Part shown: positions 10,630 through 20,014 of the stretch, one piece after another | How the letters are laid out: each line of letters opens with the position of its first letter | How positions within the stretch are numbered: position 1 is the first letter of the stretch | Source of the DNA: Ascarosepion bandense | Taxonomy: Eukaryota; Mollusca; Cephalopoda; Sepiida; Sepiidae | NCBI GenBank assembly: GCA_037127315.1 | Contig: JBBBDQ010000913.1 | Location: 5,948,501 to 6,012,500, forward strand | Length of the DNA: 64,000 nucleotides | Direction of reading: 5' to 3' | Position numbers and translations under genes: made by a program | Notes under the pieces: model-generated | The model's input: only the letters and a program-made list of their open reading frames with translations | Database searches by the model: none | What the model was told of the DNA's origin: nothing

Positions 10630-11472
10630 ATGGCTTATGTGAGCCGAAAGCTTAGACCTGATAAAAAATTCAACAAATACTGTGATTTTTTGTTGTCTTT
10701 TAACGACATCACCATCAAGTATATCAGACGGTATGAACGGATCCTACACAAAATTAATAGACAAAACTTGTCTATATTATTCAATGAAACCTGCATTAAT
10801 GAAAAAATGCTGCCAAAATACACACAATTTAAATTACATGATCCAGCAGCCCAACACACCATCACCACCTTGAAATATAAATGGAGCCTTGTGAAAAGGC
10901 AAATTGAAATAGCGAAAGAAAATCTTGACACATTATACAAGAACAAACATGACCTCTACAACAAACTGAAAGATATAACTACCTCAAACCAACTAGAAGA
11001 AATAATACTCAGACTATCCAAAATCACCGCAAAATCTGAAGCTGAACACCGCGCTAAAATTGTCAAAAAACTTAATTCACTATACAATGGCACGATCACT
11101 CTTCCCAAAAAATTCGATAAATTCATAAATCTTTCCAACCACCAACTAACTAAGCACCAAGAAGAATTACTCAACCTTGGACCTAACTGCCATATATACC
11201 GTAAGTATAACCAGCTTACTAAAAAAATTGAAATAGAAACGCTCTATCAAAGCATCACTAAATTACAAGATGAAAAACTTATAACCGTTAAACCCGAACT
11301 GAAAGATCTACTTAAGGCTGAGGCAATCAAAGATCGCCATGATAAAAGCAGAAGCTCCTCAAAAATTCTATCGAAACAACTAAAAAGTGCCGCGCACGAA
11401 CTACGCAACCACCTTCACATAATTGTAAAAAAAGCTGACAAGGCTAACATCTTTGTTGTACTTAACAAATAG
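10630..11472 (+). CDS. PLE N-terminal segment ORF, unit 8 (intact)
   Basis: Same 280-codon product. The next junction base (11445) is T like the previous one (10556), breaking the T/A alternation. Confidence 0.6.
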   Translation: MAYVSRKLRPDKKFNKYCDFLLSFNDITIKYIRRYERILHKINRQNLSILFNETCINEKMLPKYTQFKLHDPAAQHTITTLKYKWSLVKRQIEIAKENLDTLYKNKHDLYNKLKDITTSNQLEEIILRLSKITAKSEAEHRAKIVKKLNSLYNGTITLPKKFDKFINLSNHQLTKHQEELLNLGPNCHIYRKYNQLTKKIEIETLYQSITKLQDEKLITVKPELKDLLKAEAIKDRHDKSRSSSKILSKQLKSAAHELRNHLHIIVKKADKANIFVVLNK

Positions 11473-11686
11473 CTTAAATGTTCTATGTTTACTGTGTGTT
11501 ATTATTTACTCTTTGATAATGGCTTATGTGAGCCTGAAAGCTTAAAGACCTGATAAAAAATTCAACAAATACTGTGATTTTTTGTTGTCTTTTAACGACA
11601 TCACCATCAAGTATATCAGACGGTATGAACGGATCCTACACAAAATTAATAGACAAAACTTGTCTATATTATTCAATGAAACCTGC

Positions 11687-11692
<6 letters not shown>
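11473..11692 (+). pseudogene. PLE N-terminal unit 9, truncated
   Basis: Only the first ~220 bp of the unit remain. It diverges by small indels near 11535-11550, then is cut at CCTGCATTAAT and passes directly into (TA)n. Confidence 0.7.

Positions 11693-11742
<50 letters not shown>
11692..11742. repeat. (TA)n microsatellite
   Basis: About 50 bp of uninterrupted TA between the PLE array and the ribozyme end of an S2 SINE. Confidence 0.95.
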
Positions 11743-11745
<3 letters not shown>

Positions 11746-11873
11746 CGTCCGCAGACAGATCTGTTTTGCCGTATCACAGCTCATCAGTACGTTTAGACTC
11801 CGATTGCTTTTTTACCCAGGATTGAAACCCGACCGAAATGGCGTCAGTCGGCGACTCTACCCCTGGGCTATAT
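11743..11873 (-). mobile_element. S2 SINE: tRNA-like head plus 3' hammerhead (degraded copy)
   Basis: On the minus strand: A-box-like TAGCCCAGGGG (near 11870), B-box-like GGTTTCAATCC (near 11827), a short linker, then a hammerhead-like 3' end abutting (TA)n. The head is cut by a second TA tract (11874-11892). Same architecture as 20015-20215 and 55337-55550. Confidence 0.75.
11749..11792 (-). ncRNA. Hammerhead ribozyme, degenerate (S2 SINE)
   Basis: CTGATGA (11781-11787), helix II (11768-11780), palindromic helix III CAGATCTG (11756-11763) and cleavage-site TC (11754-11755) are kept. The second core box is AAAA instead of GAAA (11764-11767) and helix I is weakened. Probably inactive. Confidence 0.5.
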
Positions 11874-11892
11874 ATATATATATATATATATA

Positions 11893-12352
11893 ATCATGTT
11901 ACCCCAAGCAAGGCATTCCACTGCCACTCTAGCGCAGGGGGTTACACAGGGCGATAGACGAGTTAGGATGTACATAGGGGGAGAGTTGGGGAGAATGGGC
12001 GGATTAGTGTGTTAGGAGGTGTCTATTGACCTTACATTTAAACTCCTGGAGGTTATAGCCGTCAGGGAAGCAAGCATGCGGAAGGGAATTCCACGGGCGT
12101 GAAGTGCGAGAAAAGAAGCTGTTGGAGTAGAAATTGCGGTTACATTTCATCGGTTTCACTGTAAAAAGGTGGGACCTATTTGCCAATCTAGTATCTCGTG
12201 CAAACTCACACCTAGGGGGCACCAGTGATTTAAGTTCATCAGAGCAGAAGCCATGAAAATATTTGTAGAAGAGGCACAGGGAAGCCACGTCACGCCGGTG
12301 AGAGAGTGACTGCAGGCGGTCAGCTAAGTCGGTACCAATCACATTATGCATT
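11893..12352 (-). pseudogene. LINE family B 3' fragment
   Basis: A 115-codon frame (12004-12351) encodes the C-terminus of the family B polymerase: DLADRLQSLSHRRDVASLCL, FCSDELKSLVPP, RPWNSLPHACFPDGYNLQEF. Downstream (lower coordinates) is the 3' UTR ending in the CCTTGCTTGGGGTAACATGATT block at about 11893-11915. 5'-truncated at an ATTATT repeat. Confidence 0.85.
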
Positions 12353-12421
12353 ATTATTATTATTAATTATTACTTTAGAAATGAATTGTACATTTTTTCC
12401 ATATGGGTAATACTCATTATT

Positions 12422-12472
12422 AACTACCTGATGAAACATTGTCGAAATAAAATGTACAATTTTGTAGTAGTT
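12422..12472 (+). ncRNA. Hammerhead ribozyme candidate (PLE-type)
   Basis: Helix I AACTAC (12422-12427) pairs with GTAGTT (12467-12472). CTGATGA is at 12428-12434 and GAAA at 12444-12447. Helix III TAAAAT (12448-12453) pairs with ATTTTG (12459-12464), and the cleavage dinucleotide TA is at 12465-12466. Helix II is very weak (AC/GU with an AUU loop, flanked by an A.C mismatch), which lowers confidence. Downstream is the dispersed CTGAGCACTGTTTTAAATTA block seen beside other PLE ends. Confidence 0.6.
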
Positions 12473-12584
12473 TGTACACGTTCTAAAGTAATAATATATA
12501 TTCATTGCTCTATTTTTATACTGAGCACTGTTTTAAATTAATGTTTTGAATGTTGCCAATTATTTTCTTCGTTCCTTTTTCATT

Positions 12585-12628
<44 letters not shown>

Positions 12629-12829
12629 TTTAAAGGTAATTTTTAGTGGATACTCGTATCTAGTAGCTGCTCCGTTTATTTATTAAAAAGTACACTCATT
12701 TTCACCTACCGACTTTTATAATTGAAAAAAAATGATTAAAGACAAATATGCAAACTTCGTCAGGAATCGAACCTGCAAAATATTAAAAAAAAAGTTGTAG
12801 ATATTTACATAAGCCATGTTTTCTATGTG

Positions 12830-12925
12830 TACGAGAAAAATTACAAATTATCCAATTCTAAATTACTCAATAAACGTAGTGAACTTCCATTAGTCATCAT
12901 TGTCTAAAACATACCCTAAAATATA
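12830..12925 (+). pseudogene. PLE C-terminal relic
   Basis: The DNA aligns with 23927-24023 (AATTACAAATTATCCAATTC..., CTCAATAAACGTA..., CCCTAAAATA) which encodes the PLE C-terminal NKRNGVTSICHHRRKYTLK. Here the frame is broken. Flanked by AT-rich DNA. Confidence 0.6.
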
Positions 12926-13445
12926 GTTATTTTTTAAATATAGTTTAAATATAAAATTTCTTTTAAACTTTAAAATGTAGTTAAATATACTTTTAATTTT
13001 AAATTTTATAATATAGTTAAAATCTTAAAAGTTTAAATTTTGAATATAGTTAACATATAGTTATTATTTTAAAACATATAGTCAAAAATATTAAATCATT
13101 TTTTTTAAATATAGTTAATTTTTTAGATATAGTTAATTTTTTATCCTAAAATATACATTATTTTTCTTGATATAATGTTAACTAGGCATCTACAATCTAT
13201 CCTCTAGCGTATATTAATCGATTCTTCCGCAATTTGGTTATTTAATTTGTTGCGGCTTAACCAATATATTACCCACTGAGTCGTCTGCATATGTTTGAAG
13301 TGCAGTGTACTTTAAAAAATGTTTTTCCTGTCTTTGTCTCTTGTTCACTACATTGAGTTGATTAATTAAAGAAAATCCAATAAACGTTTCACAATGACAC
13401 GCGATAATTTTTCAGATTTGCAACACTGCAACATATGTATCTTTA

Positions 13446-13489
<44 letters not shown>

Positions 13490-13597
13490 TGAGAAAAAAG
13501 TGCGAGAAGCCGTGAACGTTTTGTTTAAAGTGTAGCTTTATTGTTGTTACTATTATTAATATTACTTGCTTTTTGTATATGTTAAATGATTAAATGA
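12926..13597. other. AT-rich intronic DNA with (TA)n
   Basis: Imperfect ATATAGTTAA-type repetitions (12940-13140) and a (TA)n tract (about 13448-13487). No coding or RNA signal seen. Confidence 0.6.
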
Positions 13598-14326
13598 TTA
13601 ATAATTGACAATGCCTCATCTAAGAAGGCTAACCAGAAAGAGTCATTCAAATTTAGCCATATAGCTATATTCTCTACTTCTACTTCTTATGGATGGGAGT
13701 TGCAATAAAAAGCAAGAGAAATGAAGATGAAAGAAATACGAGTGAAAAATGAATAATAATTGACAATGCTTCATCTAAGAAGGCTAACCAGCAGGAGTCA
13801 TTCAAATTTAGCCATATAGCTATATTCTCTACTTCTACTTCTTATGGATGGGAGTTGCAATAAAAAGCAAGAGAAATGAAGATGAAAGAAATACTAGTGA
13901 AAAATGAATAATAATTGACAATGCTTCATCTAAGAAGGCTAACCAGCAGGAGTCATTCAAATTTAGCCATATAGCTACATTCTCTACTTCTACTTCTTAT
14001 GGATGGGAGTTGCAATAAAAAGCAAGAGAAATGAAGATGAAAGAAATACGAGTGAAAAATGAATAATAATTGACAATGCTTCATCTAAGAAGGCTAACCA
14101 GGAGGAGTCATTCAAATTTAGCCATATAGCTATATTCTCTACTTCTACTTCTTATGGATGGAAGTTGCAATAAAAAGCAAGAGAAATGAAGATGAAAGAA
14201 ATACTAGTGAAAAATGAATAATAATTGACAATGCTTCATCTAAGAAGGCTAACCAGCAGGAGTCATTCAAATTTAGCCATATAGATATATTCTCTACTTC
14301 TACTTCTTATGGATGGGAGTTGCAAT
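13598..14326 (+). repeat. Minisatellite, 155-bp unit, 4.7 copies
   Basis: ATAATTGACAATGC recurs at 13601, 13756, 13911, 14066 and 14221, exactly 155 bp apart, with only scattered substitutions. It lies in intron 3 of the receptor gene just downstream of exon 3. No coding potential recognised. Confidence 0.95.
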
Positions 14327-14533
14327 GAACAGAAATATTTGTGGATAATACGACCCCATTTTCCCTTTCATTTTCCTTGAAGATTTCTTGTATTATGCCC
14401 CCAAAATACGTTATGTATCATTCTACTTACCTGGGTAAATGCTCACGGTCATGAATTTAATAAAATATACAAAAAATTAATCTGTCCACCCCTAAATATA
14501 CATTTCACGTATCAAATCTAAAATGATACATAC

Positions 14534-14779
14534 TGTCAGATAAAAACACAACTTTAGTCCAATGAAGTTTGTCCATGAGCTGAGCAACAGCCCATGTAAA
14601 TCCCGATGGGTCAGGCCAGAGAACTCTGATTCGTGTTTTGTCAGCCGATTTACGGACAGTGGCTAAAGATGTGGTTAAATAGTGGCTCTGCCTGGTGATG
14701 ATATAATTCGGCGACGTAAAATGGTCGATGTAAGGTCCAATAGCCACGGAGACATCACTGCCTTGAAAAATTTTCTGGG
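14534..14779 (-). CDS. Exon 3 of ANF-receptor-fold receptor gene (probable iGluR ATD)
   Basis: A 246-bp exon bounded by acceptor AG (14780-14781, after CCATCCAC) and donor GTATGT (14533-14528). Phase 1 at both ends, so G from exon 2 plus CC makes Ala. It encodes AQKIFQGSDVSVAIGPYIDH, then NYIITRQSHYLTTSLATV, LWPDPSGFTWAVAQLM and LHWTKVVFLSD. The order 'xxxGPxxx', a strand with an escaping loop, 'P..SGFTWAVAQL' helix, then 'W..VVFL' strand is typical of type-1 periplasmic-binding folds at the N-terminus of ionotropic glutamate receptors. A guanylate-cyclase or other ANF-type receptor is the alternative. Confidence 0.8.
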
Positions 14780-14992
14780 CTGTGGATGGAAAAAGCAGGA
14801 AAATTAATACAGAAAGTTGTCTATATACCGGTATATTTGTCGTAAGGGATTCTGGTGATGCGTTGGACTTGTCTGAATGTAATTTTTTATATATGTACTT
14901 TTTTGAGTGGGGTTAAGGAACTATAAAATTATAAACAAAATCATTTATGAGAGACAAAGAAATAAGCATAGATAAAAACGATAAAATACTGT

Positions 14993-15640
14993 TGTCCTAT
15001 CTGGTCGAGTGCCATTGCCATTCATCTAAGGGTCTTCGACAGGCTCCAAAGAAGAATTTGTAACGTAATCGTTCCCGATCTGGCAGCTCGATTCAAGCCA
15101 TTTTCTCACCGGCGGGATGTGGCTTCCCTCTGTCTATTCTACAAACATTTTCATGGCTTCTGCTCCTACGAGCTTAACTCGCTGATGCCTCCTCAACAAT
15201 AATTTACACGAGCAACCAGAGTGGCAACAAGGTCCCACCCTTTTACAGTTAAATCAATTAAATACAGCCGCCACTTCTAATCCATCAGCTTCTTTTCTCG
15301 CCTGTGGAACTCCCTTCCGTATACTTTCTTTCCTGACAGCTACAATCTCCAAGAATTTAAGTGCAACGTCAGTTTCCATCTTCTGTCTACTTGACTCCAA
15401 TCCTTCTCTCGTCTTCTCCCCATCACCTCATGTATCTTGTTCTTTTCTTTTTTCACTTTCCCTCGCAACTGTCTTCACACTGGCATTCCCATCCTTTCCC
15501 TTCCCCTACCCTTTCTCCGGCACCCCTATTAACTGGTTCGTCTTTCTCTTCGCTCTCCCCCCGCTTAAACTTTCACTCTTCTCTTATGTAGCTCCCTGTG
15601 CACCTTGCTTGGGGTGAAACGATTAAAAATTTTCAGAGAA
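14993..15640 (+). pseudogene. LINE family B 3' fragment
   Basis: Broken-frame C-terminus (YLVECHCHSSKGLRQ-like start, then CLFYKHFHGF, ACGLPSVYF equivalents) followed by the 3' UTR and the end block CACCTTGCTTGGGGTGAAAC with GATTAAAAATT. 5'-truncated. Confidence 0.75.
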
Positions 15641-16065
15641 ATGATTGTATATTTTTAAAGACCATATATGTATATTGAAATAAAGAAGTTTTGCTTATCT
15701 GTTGGTGGCAACCTGTTTTATCAGTGAAGTATCTAGGACGTTTGACTTCAACAGCCTTTGAATAACGAAGAGAGAGAGAGAAAAAAAGTTTGATTTTTGT
15801 TTCAATTGGCGGTAAAAACGCTTGTTCTGCTGTATTGTGGGAGTATTCTATATTTATTTAACTATTTTTTATAATATATTTTTTCTTTCTTCATTGCTAA
15901 TTACCATTCATATTTTTCTTTTATTGTTTGTTTGTTTTTGAGGCTTAACGACCTATCAATCCTTATGGGATCATTTTAAGGTCATAACCAGTGATTTTTG
16001 GATAAGGTTATTTTATTTTTACAACGTTTTTCTTTTCACGATTCATTGGGATTTATTTTTAAGAG
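15641..16065. other. Unassigned AT-rich intronic DNA
   Basis: No family recognised apart from a short (GA)n run near 15768-15780. Confidence 0.5.
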
Positions 16066-16510
16066 CAGGGTCGCCAAGTCCTACCCTTGTTATTTAACCC
16101 ATAACTGGAGGGAATGGACGGATTAATACCTTTCCCAAGGGTACCAGTACTTAAGTGAATGCAGATTATTCAACTGGAATTCGAACTCGGCTCACCGATT
16201 TCTCTTTCCGAGCCGATATCCACTGCACCACAACGTACCCTTGTTATTTAACCCATAACTGGAGGGAATGGACGGATTAATACCTTTCCCAAGGGTACCA
16301 GTGCTTAAGTGAATGCAGGGTATTCAACTGGAATTCGAACTCGGCTCACCGATTTCTCTTTCCGAGCCGATATCCACTGCACCACAACGCACATCCGTCA
16401 CTATACGCTTATACCACCTGGTATTCCCAAGCGGTCACCCATCTAACGTTGCTTAACTTCGGCGATCGAGCGAGAACTGGTGTATTCAACGTGATAGGCC
16501 GTAAGCCCTT
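16066..16510 (-). mobile_element. 5S-rRNA/tRNA chimeric SINE with a duplicated tRNA half
   Basis: Read on the minus strand the element begins with a 5S-like head (about 16509 to 16407; blocks TTGAATACACCAGTTCTCGC and GGGTGACCGCTTGGGAATAC), then a tRNA-like part with TGGTGCAGTGGATATCGG, and a tail ending CAGGGTAGGACTTGG. The tRNA half plus tail is present twice, with a 153-bp period (GTACCCTTGT boundaries at 16082 and 16235 on the plus strand). Confidence 0.8.
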
Positions 16511-16736
16511 TTATTGTTAATTGTCATTTATTTTGGTTCCCGACTACTACATAGTCTAGTAATATGATGGAGGTTAATTAATAATTTACTTGTTGCTATC
16601 ATTACACATAAATGTTAATCTTTTTGGACTTTTAGTATGAGTTATTGGCCCGTTTTAAATTTTACTTTTAAAAAAAAGATAAAAATATCTTATTTAAAGT
16701 TGTGTTTTCTGTTTTTTCATTTCATACTAAGCAAGG

Positions 16737-16900
16737 TTGAGCCATCGCCCGGTTCACACTCCACCCACGTCTATTGAACAGGTGAAGAGGCTCATCCCTT
16801 GTTCCCTGTCTAGGATGTGGTTTCCGGCTTTCTCTTTTCCAATCTGTTCACTCTTACGTAGCCCCCTGCGCATCAGTGGCGTTACCGCCGTGCTCGAAAG
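16737..16900 (+). mobile_element. Internally deleted LINE B derivative ('half-LINE')
   Basis: A 5' block (ATCGCCCGGTTCACACTCC ... GGATGTGGTTTCCGGCTTTC) is followed directly by the LINE B 3' block (TTACGTAGCCCCCTGCGCATC). The same fusion recurs at 54876-55225 and the 5' block lies at the 5' end of the long LINE B copy (about 60740-60850, opposite strand). Confidence 0.65.
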
Positions 16901-17137
16901 AATGTGATCTTGTTTCTGCAAGATGGATTATGACGAGAACCTCGAGATGAATAGTAGGGGTACCCGACCAGATATTGCAATAGTATTCAATGCATGGACT
17001 AATAGTAGGTTTATGTATGTGCAAGGTGGATTCTGGCAAAAAATACAAAAATAACTTTCTGGCTTGATACAGTGACCCAACCTTCGTAGCAGTAGATGCA
17101 GCTATAGATTCGATCTAGTCATTCCATTTTTTAAAGG
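16901..17137 (-). pseudogene. LINE family B RT fragment
   Basis: Minus-strand peptides FLPESTLHIHKPTISPCIEY and YCNIWSGTPTIHLE match the intact copy's ILHIYKSTIRPCIEYSCHIW. Frame is interrupted on both sides. Confidence 0.75.
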
Positions 17138-17299
17138 AATACGGTTTTTTTTTATAGAATTGAATACAAGATTGTATTAATACTATTAGAGAAAGCAGAA
17201 CTCTCATTAAAATCTATATTTGTAACTTTTATTTTCGTAGCTGAAACATAAACAAAACGAAAATAAAAGTTAGGAGACAGTGACTTCGATAGATCGTAT

Positions 17300-17552
17300 T
17301 TAGATATATTTTTAATCCTTTCAGCTGAAGCAAGGCAATAAAGTCACTAAGACGCTGAAATAAGTTAAAAAATAAAATGAGGAAAGAGAACTTGGAAAAC
17401 ACAACCCTCACAAGGCATATTGAAGACATGAGTGATACAAGGCAACGAGCGTGTAAAGACTGCTAAGGGTCACTTGGGATAGGAAGTTGTGGAAAGCCGT
17501 GATCTCACATGTCCTGAAGAGATGCGACACATTGAAGAAGATTACCACTAGT
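17300..17552 (+). pseudogene. LINE family A 3'-end relic
   Basis: MRKENLENTTLTRHIEDMSD (17378 on) matches [20 protein letters not shown] of the copy at 61294-62526. Stops and deletions follow, and the end is the family's ACATTGAAGAAGATTACC block. Confidence 0.65.
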
Positions 17553-17739
17553 CTAGATTTAATATTTAAAACCTTTACATATCTTGACTACTTGCGAACA
17601 AGGGGTCGAAACACCTTATCCGAAAATTTGGAGAAATATAATTACCGTATTTGACGGCATATAAGACGCACGGGTGTATAAGACGCGCCCTATATACAGC
17701 AGGGCGAATCAAGAAAAAAATTAGTCAGAAAAAAAATTA

Positions 17740-18028
17740 CGTGAAACACGCTTGGGCGATCATGTCTCGAACAGACATGACTGACTGGGCAGAAGGTTAT
17801 CCCGTAGTAGGTTGCCATTGCTTTCTGCGGTAGACTGGTTGCCAGCCAAGGCTATAGAACCCAATCTCTCCTGTTATTTAACCCATAACTGGAAGGAAGA
17901 GACGGATTAATACCTTTTCCAAGGGTATTTGCGCGTAAGTGAATGCAATGAATTCAACTGGAATTCGAACTCGGCTCCCCGATTTCTGGTTCCGAGCCGA
18001 TATCCACTGCACCACAACGCACATCCTT
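17740..18028 (-). mobile_element. tRNA-derived SINE, family S1
   Basis: Near-complete minus-strand copy: head with GTGCAGTGGATATCGGCT (complement near 18000-18018), B box near 17955-17967, and body with GCAACCTACTACGGGATAAC, with the CATGATCGCCCAAGCGTG end. Confidence 0.85.
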
Positions 18029-18062
18029 AGTACTTAGTAAAATTAATAAAATTCTTACTGAA

Positions 18063-18212
18063 TGGTCAGTCAGTCAGTTAAGTGATCTTTCGCTTGGGCG
18101 ATCATGTTTCGAAAAAGACATGACTGACTGGGTAGAAGAATATCCCGCAGTAGGTTGCCATTACTTTCTGCGGTAGACTGGTTGTCAGCCAAGGCTAAAG
18201 AACCCGGGTCTT
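18063..18212 (-). mobile_element. SINE S1, 3' half only
   Basis: Contains only the body and the CACTTAACTGACTGAC end. The tRNA head is absent. Lies 226 bp from exon 2 of the receptor gene. Confidence 0.8.
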
Positions 18213-18437
18213 ATTGCTGCGTATGGATGAATAGCTCTCCAGCGTTCAATACATTTTTGGGGAACAGGTCTGGTGATCAGCCGAAACGTGATCCTACAAC
18301 CACACCTGATCATGGGACTGATGATGATGGCGATGATATTTCTACGTCACTCAGTCTTTATTGTCTGCGTTTCAGATCTATACAAGAACAGAAAAATATA
18401 GTAAAAATTCATATTAAAATTTTACAGAACAACTTAC

Positions 18438-18608
18438 CGTCAATCATGCTCTTTCTAAACTGACTTGGTTCGGAGAGGTCAAATTCAACCGGAATATAGT
18501 CTATGGTGCACGTCGGAAAGTATTTCTTCATATTTTCATCATCCAGTAGAATTCGAGTGATGTTTTGGAACAACTCAAGTTTGACATGTCCTTTCATACC
18601 GACCAAAC
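18438..18608 (-). CDS. Exon 2 of ANF-receptor-fold receptor gene (probable iGluR ATD)
   Basis: A 171-bp exon with acceptor AG (18609-18610) after CAATTTT and strong donor GTAAGTT (18437 down). Phase 1 in and out. It encodes GLVGMKGHVKLELFQNI, TRILLDDENMKKYFPTC, and DLSEPSQFRKSMID. The first strand, a long helix, a conserved Cys and the second strand fit the beginning of an extracellular PBP1-like domain just after a signal peptide. G from exon 1 plus GT here gives Gly, which keeps the frame, so exons 1 and 2 appear to be consecutive across a 21-kb intron. Confidence 0.8.
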
Positions 18609-18651
18609 CTAAAATTGAAACAATGATATATATATATATATATATATATTA

Positions 18652-18985
18652 ATCATTTCACCCCGAGCAAGGCAGAAATGCCACTGATGTGCAGGGGGCT
18701 ACATAACTGTAAAAAGATTAATTAGAAAAGAGTGAGGAGTACAAAGTAGTTAGAAAGGAGCAATAGAAAGCTGAAAAAAGCAGGTGCGATGACAGATACA
18801 TAGGTGGAGAGAAAGGGAAGGTTATACGGGGGTGGGGAGAGAGCCGTCAGGAAAGCAAGAATACGGGAGCGAGTTCCACAGGCGGGAATTGCGAGAGGAG
18901 AAGCTGCAGGAGTAGAATTGTCGTCTGCATTTGGCTAACCTGACTGTGAATGGGTGGGACCCAGTTGCCAGTCTGGTTGCATGAG
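18652..18985 (-). pseudogene. LINE family B 3' fragment
   Basis: Starts in (TA)n and the plus-strand block AATCATTTCACCCCGAGCAAGGC, which is the complement of the LINE 3' end. Decayed C-terminal coding extends to about 18985. 5'-truncated. Confidence 0.75.
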
Positions 18986-19002
18986 TAATCACCTATATAT
19001 AT

Positions 19003-19456
19003 ACGGTAATGGTTGTTACAATGTTTTTAAATTCATAGTATCACTACACAAAAAATTTCTCATGTTTCGAAGCCAGCCCATTATGTTTTGGCTTCATCCT
19101 CAGGTGATTTTTTTAGAAAGACCGTTTATTTGTGTTGGATTTGTTATTTTGTGGTGTTAGAGGTGTTGGTCTGTATTTTGAATTCCGTTGACCTTTTTAC
19201 TGGTCTTAGGGCTAAGTGTTTGTTTTTGGCTGAGTTCATGATAGGTTAATCTATTAATCTTGAAAGGGCTGGTGCTGCTGGCGCCTTTGGTTTAGGGGTT
19301 GGTAGGTGTTGTTTTGTTTTGGGTTGGTTTCTGCTTAATTTAATGTATGTTATTTTGTTATTTTGAAGCCAAAACATAATGGGCTGGCTTCGAAACATGA
19401 GAAACTTTTTGTGTAGTGATACTATGAATTTAAAAACATTGTAACAACCATTACAG
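19003..19456. repeat. Inverted repeat pair (~90 bp arms) from a PLE-type element end
   Basis: Arms at about 19003-19092 and 19364-19456 are reverse complements (GTAATGGTTGTTACAATG... versus ...CATTGTAACAACCATTAC). The left arm contains a complete minus-strand hammerhead (19040-19108). The right arm has helix II onward but lost the CTGANGA box. The spacer (~270 bp) has no recognised coding. Confidence 0.8.
19040..19108 (-). ncRNA. Hammerhead ribozyme (PLE-type)
   Basis: Minus strand: helix I ATCAC (19108-19104) pairs with GTGAT (19044-19040). CTGAGGA is 19103-19097. Helix II stem GAAGCC/GGCTTC spans 19095-19069. GAAA is 19068-19065. Helix III is an 18-nt hairpin (19064-19047) whose ends CATGAGAAA and TTTTTTGTG pair with wobbles. 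Cleavage-site TA is 19046-19045. One extra U separates CTGAGGA from helix II. All three helices and both boxes agree. Sense-oriented in receptor intron 1. Confidence 0.75.
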
Positions 19457-19547
19457 TACAACGCTCTACATTTGTATCGAGCACTATTTATAGAAGTAAA
19501 TGCATGAACAAAAAGGTAAATAAACCTACGGGTTCAACAACTTAGTT

Positions 19548-19585
<38 letters not shown>

Positions 19586-19789
19586 GTATCGAGGCAGCAG
19601 ATAATTTTCTAAACATATATTGTTAAATATAAGAGACAATAAATGTCTATTATGTTTAATCATGAGCCGTTCTAAACATCGTTTTTGGCTTTAATTTCAG
19701 GTGAAAATAAAGACAAAAATTGTCCAACATATGGATATTTTTTTTATTATCTTGGTTCAAACTTTTCGGCATGAAAAGCTGTAACCTCT

Positions 19790-19840
19790 CTGAAGATGGC
19801 TCATGTGAGCCGAAAGCTCAGAACTAGCAAAATAAAAGAA
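19790..19840 (+). other. Hammerhead-like hairpin without helix I
   Basis: CTGAAGA, then a perfect stem GGCTC/GAGCC, then GAAA. The same hairpin, decayed, begins each unit of the PLE array (ATGGCTTATGTGAGCCGAAAGC). No downstream sequence completes helices I and III, so it is not called a ribozyme. Confidence 0.5.
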
Positions 19841-19901
19841 TATCCAAATGTTGGAGAATTTTTATCTTTTTTTTTTCACCTCAAATTCGACATTGAAAGG
19901 A

Positions 19902-19941
19902 CAATGTCTCATTGGGTAGTGCACTACCCAATGAGACATTG
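19902..19941. repeat. Perfect 40-bp palindrome
   Basis: Two 20-nt arms meet without spacer (left arm CAATGTCTCATTGGGTAGTG, right arm its exact reverse complement). Immediately followed by GCGAAAG and a GTGTAGTGATACTATG block that is the 3' half of the hammerhead family at 19040-19108, so it sits where helix II should be. Confidence 0.95.
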
Positions 19942-20014
19942 CGAAAGTTTTTGTGTAGTGATACTATGAATTTATAAACCATTGTAACAACTATTACAAT
20001 ATATATATAGTTAT

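Larger units (their letters stand above)
4767..11692 (+). repeat. Tandem array of 889-bp units encoding a Penelope-like N-terminal protein segment
   Basis: Identical phrases recur every 889 bp (open frames at 5295, 6184, 7073, then 9741, 10630), with two indel-rich units between. The array begins mid-unit at 4767 and ends mid-unit at 11692 against (TA)n, about 7.8 units. Each unit encodes a basic, helical protein with NLSNHQLTKHQEELLNLG and ends KKADKANIFVVLNK-stop. These two blocks match the region just upstream of the RT core in Penelope-like elements. No RT or GIY-YIG domain is present in any unit. The site that varies T/A near each unit end (5221 T, 6110 A, 6999 T, 7888 A, 8786 T, 9667 A, 10556 T, 11445 T) suggests a dimeric 1778-bp higher-order unit. 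Confidence 0.9.

Noticed and set aside
12750..12785. Minus-strand GGTTCGATTCC looked like a tRNA T-arm
   Set aside because: No D- or anticodon-arm in reach; likely a fragment of a SINE or chance B box.
13598..14326. Regular 155-bp repeats considered as a CRISPR-like array
   Set aside because: Units are contiguous without unique spacers and the context is eukaryotic intron DNA; it is a minisatellite.
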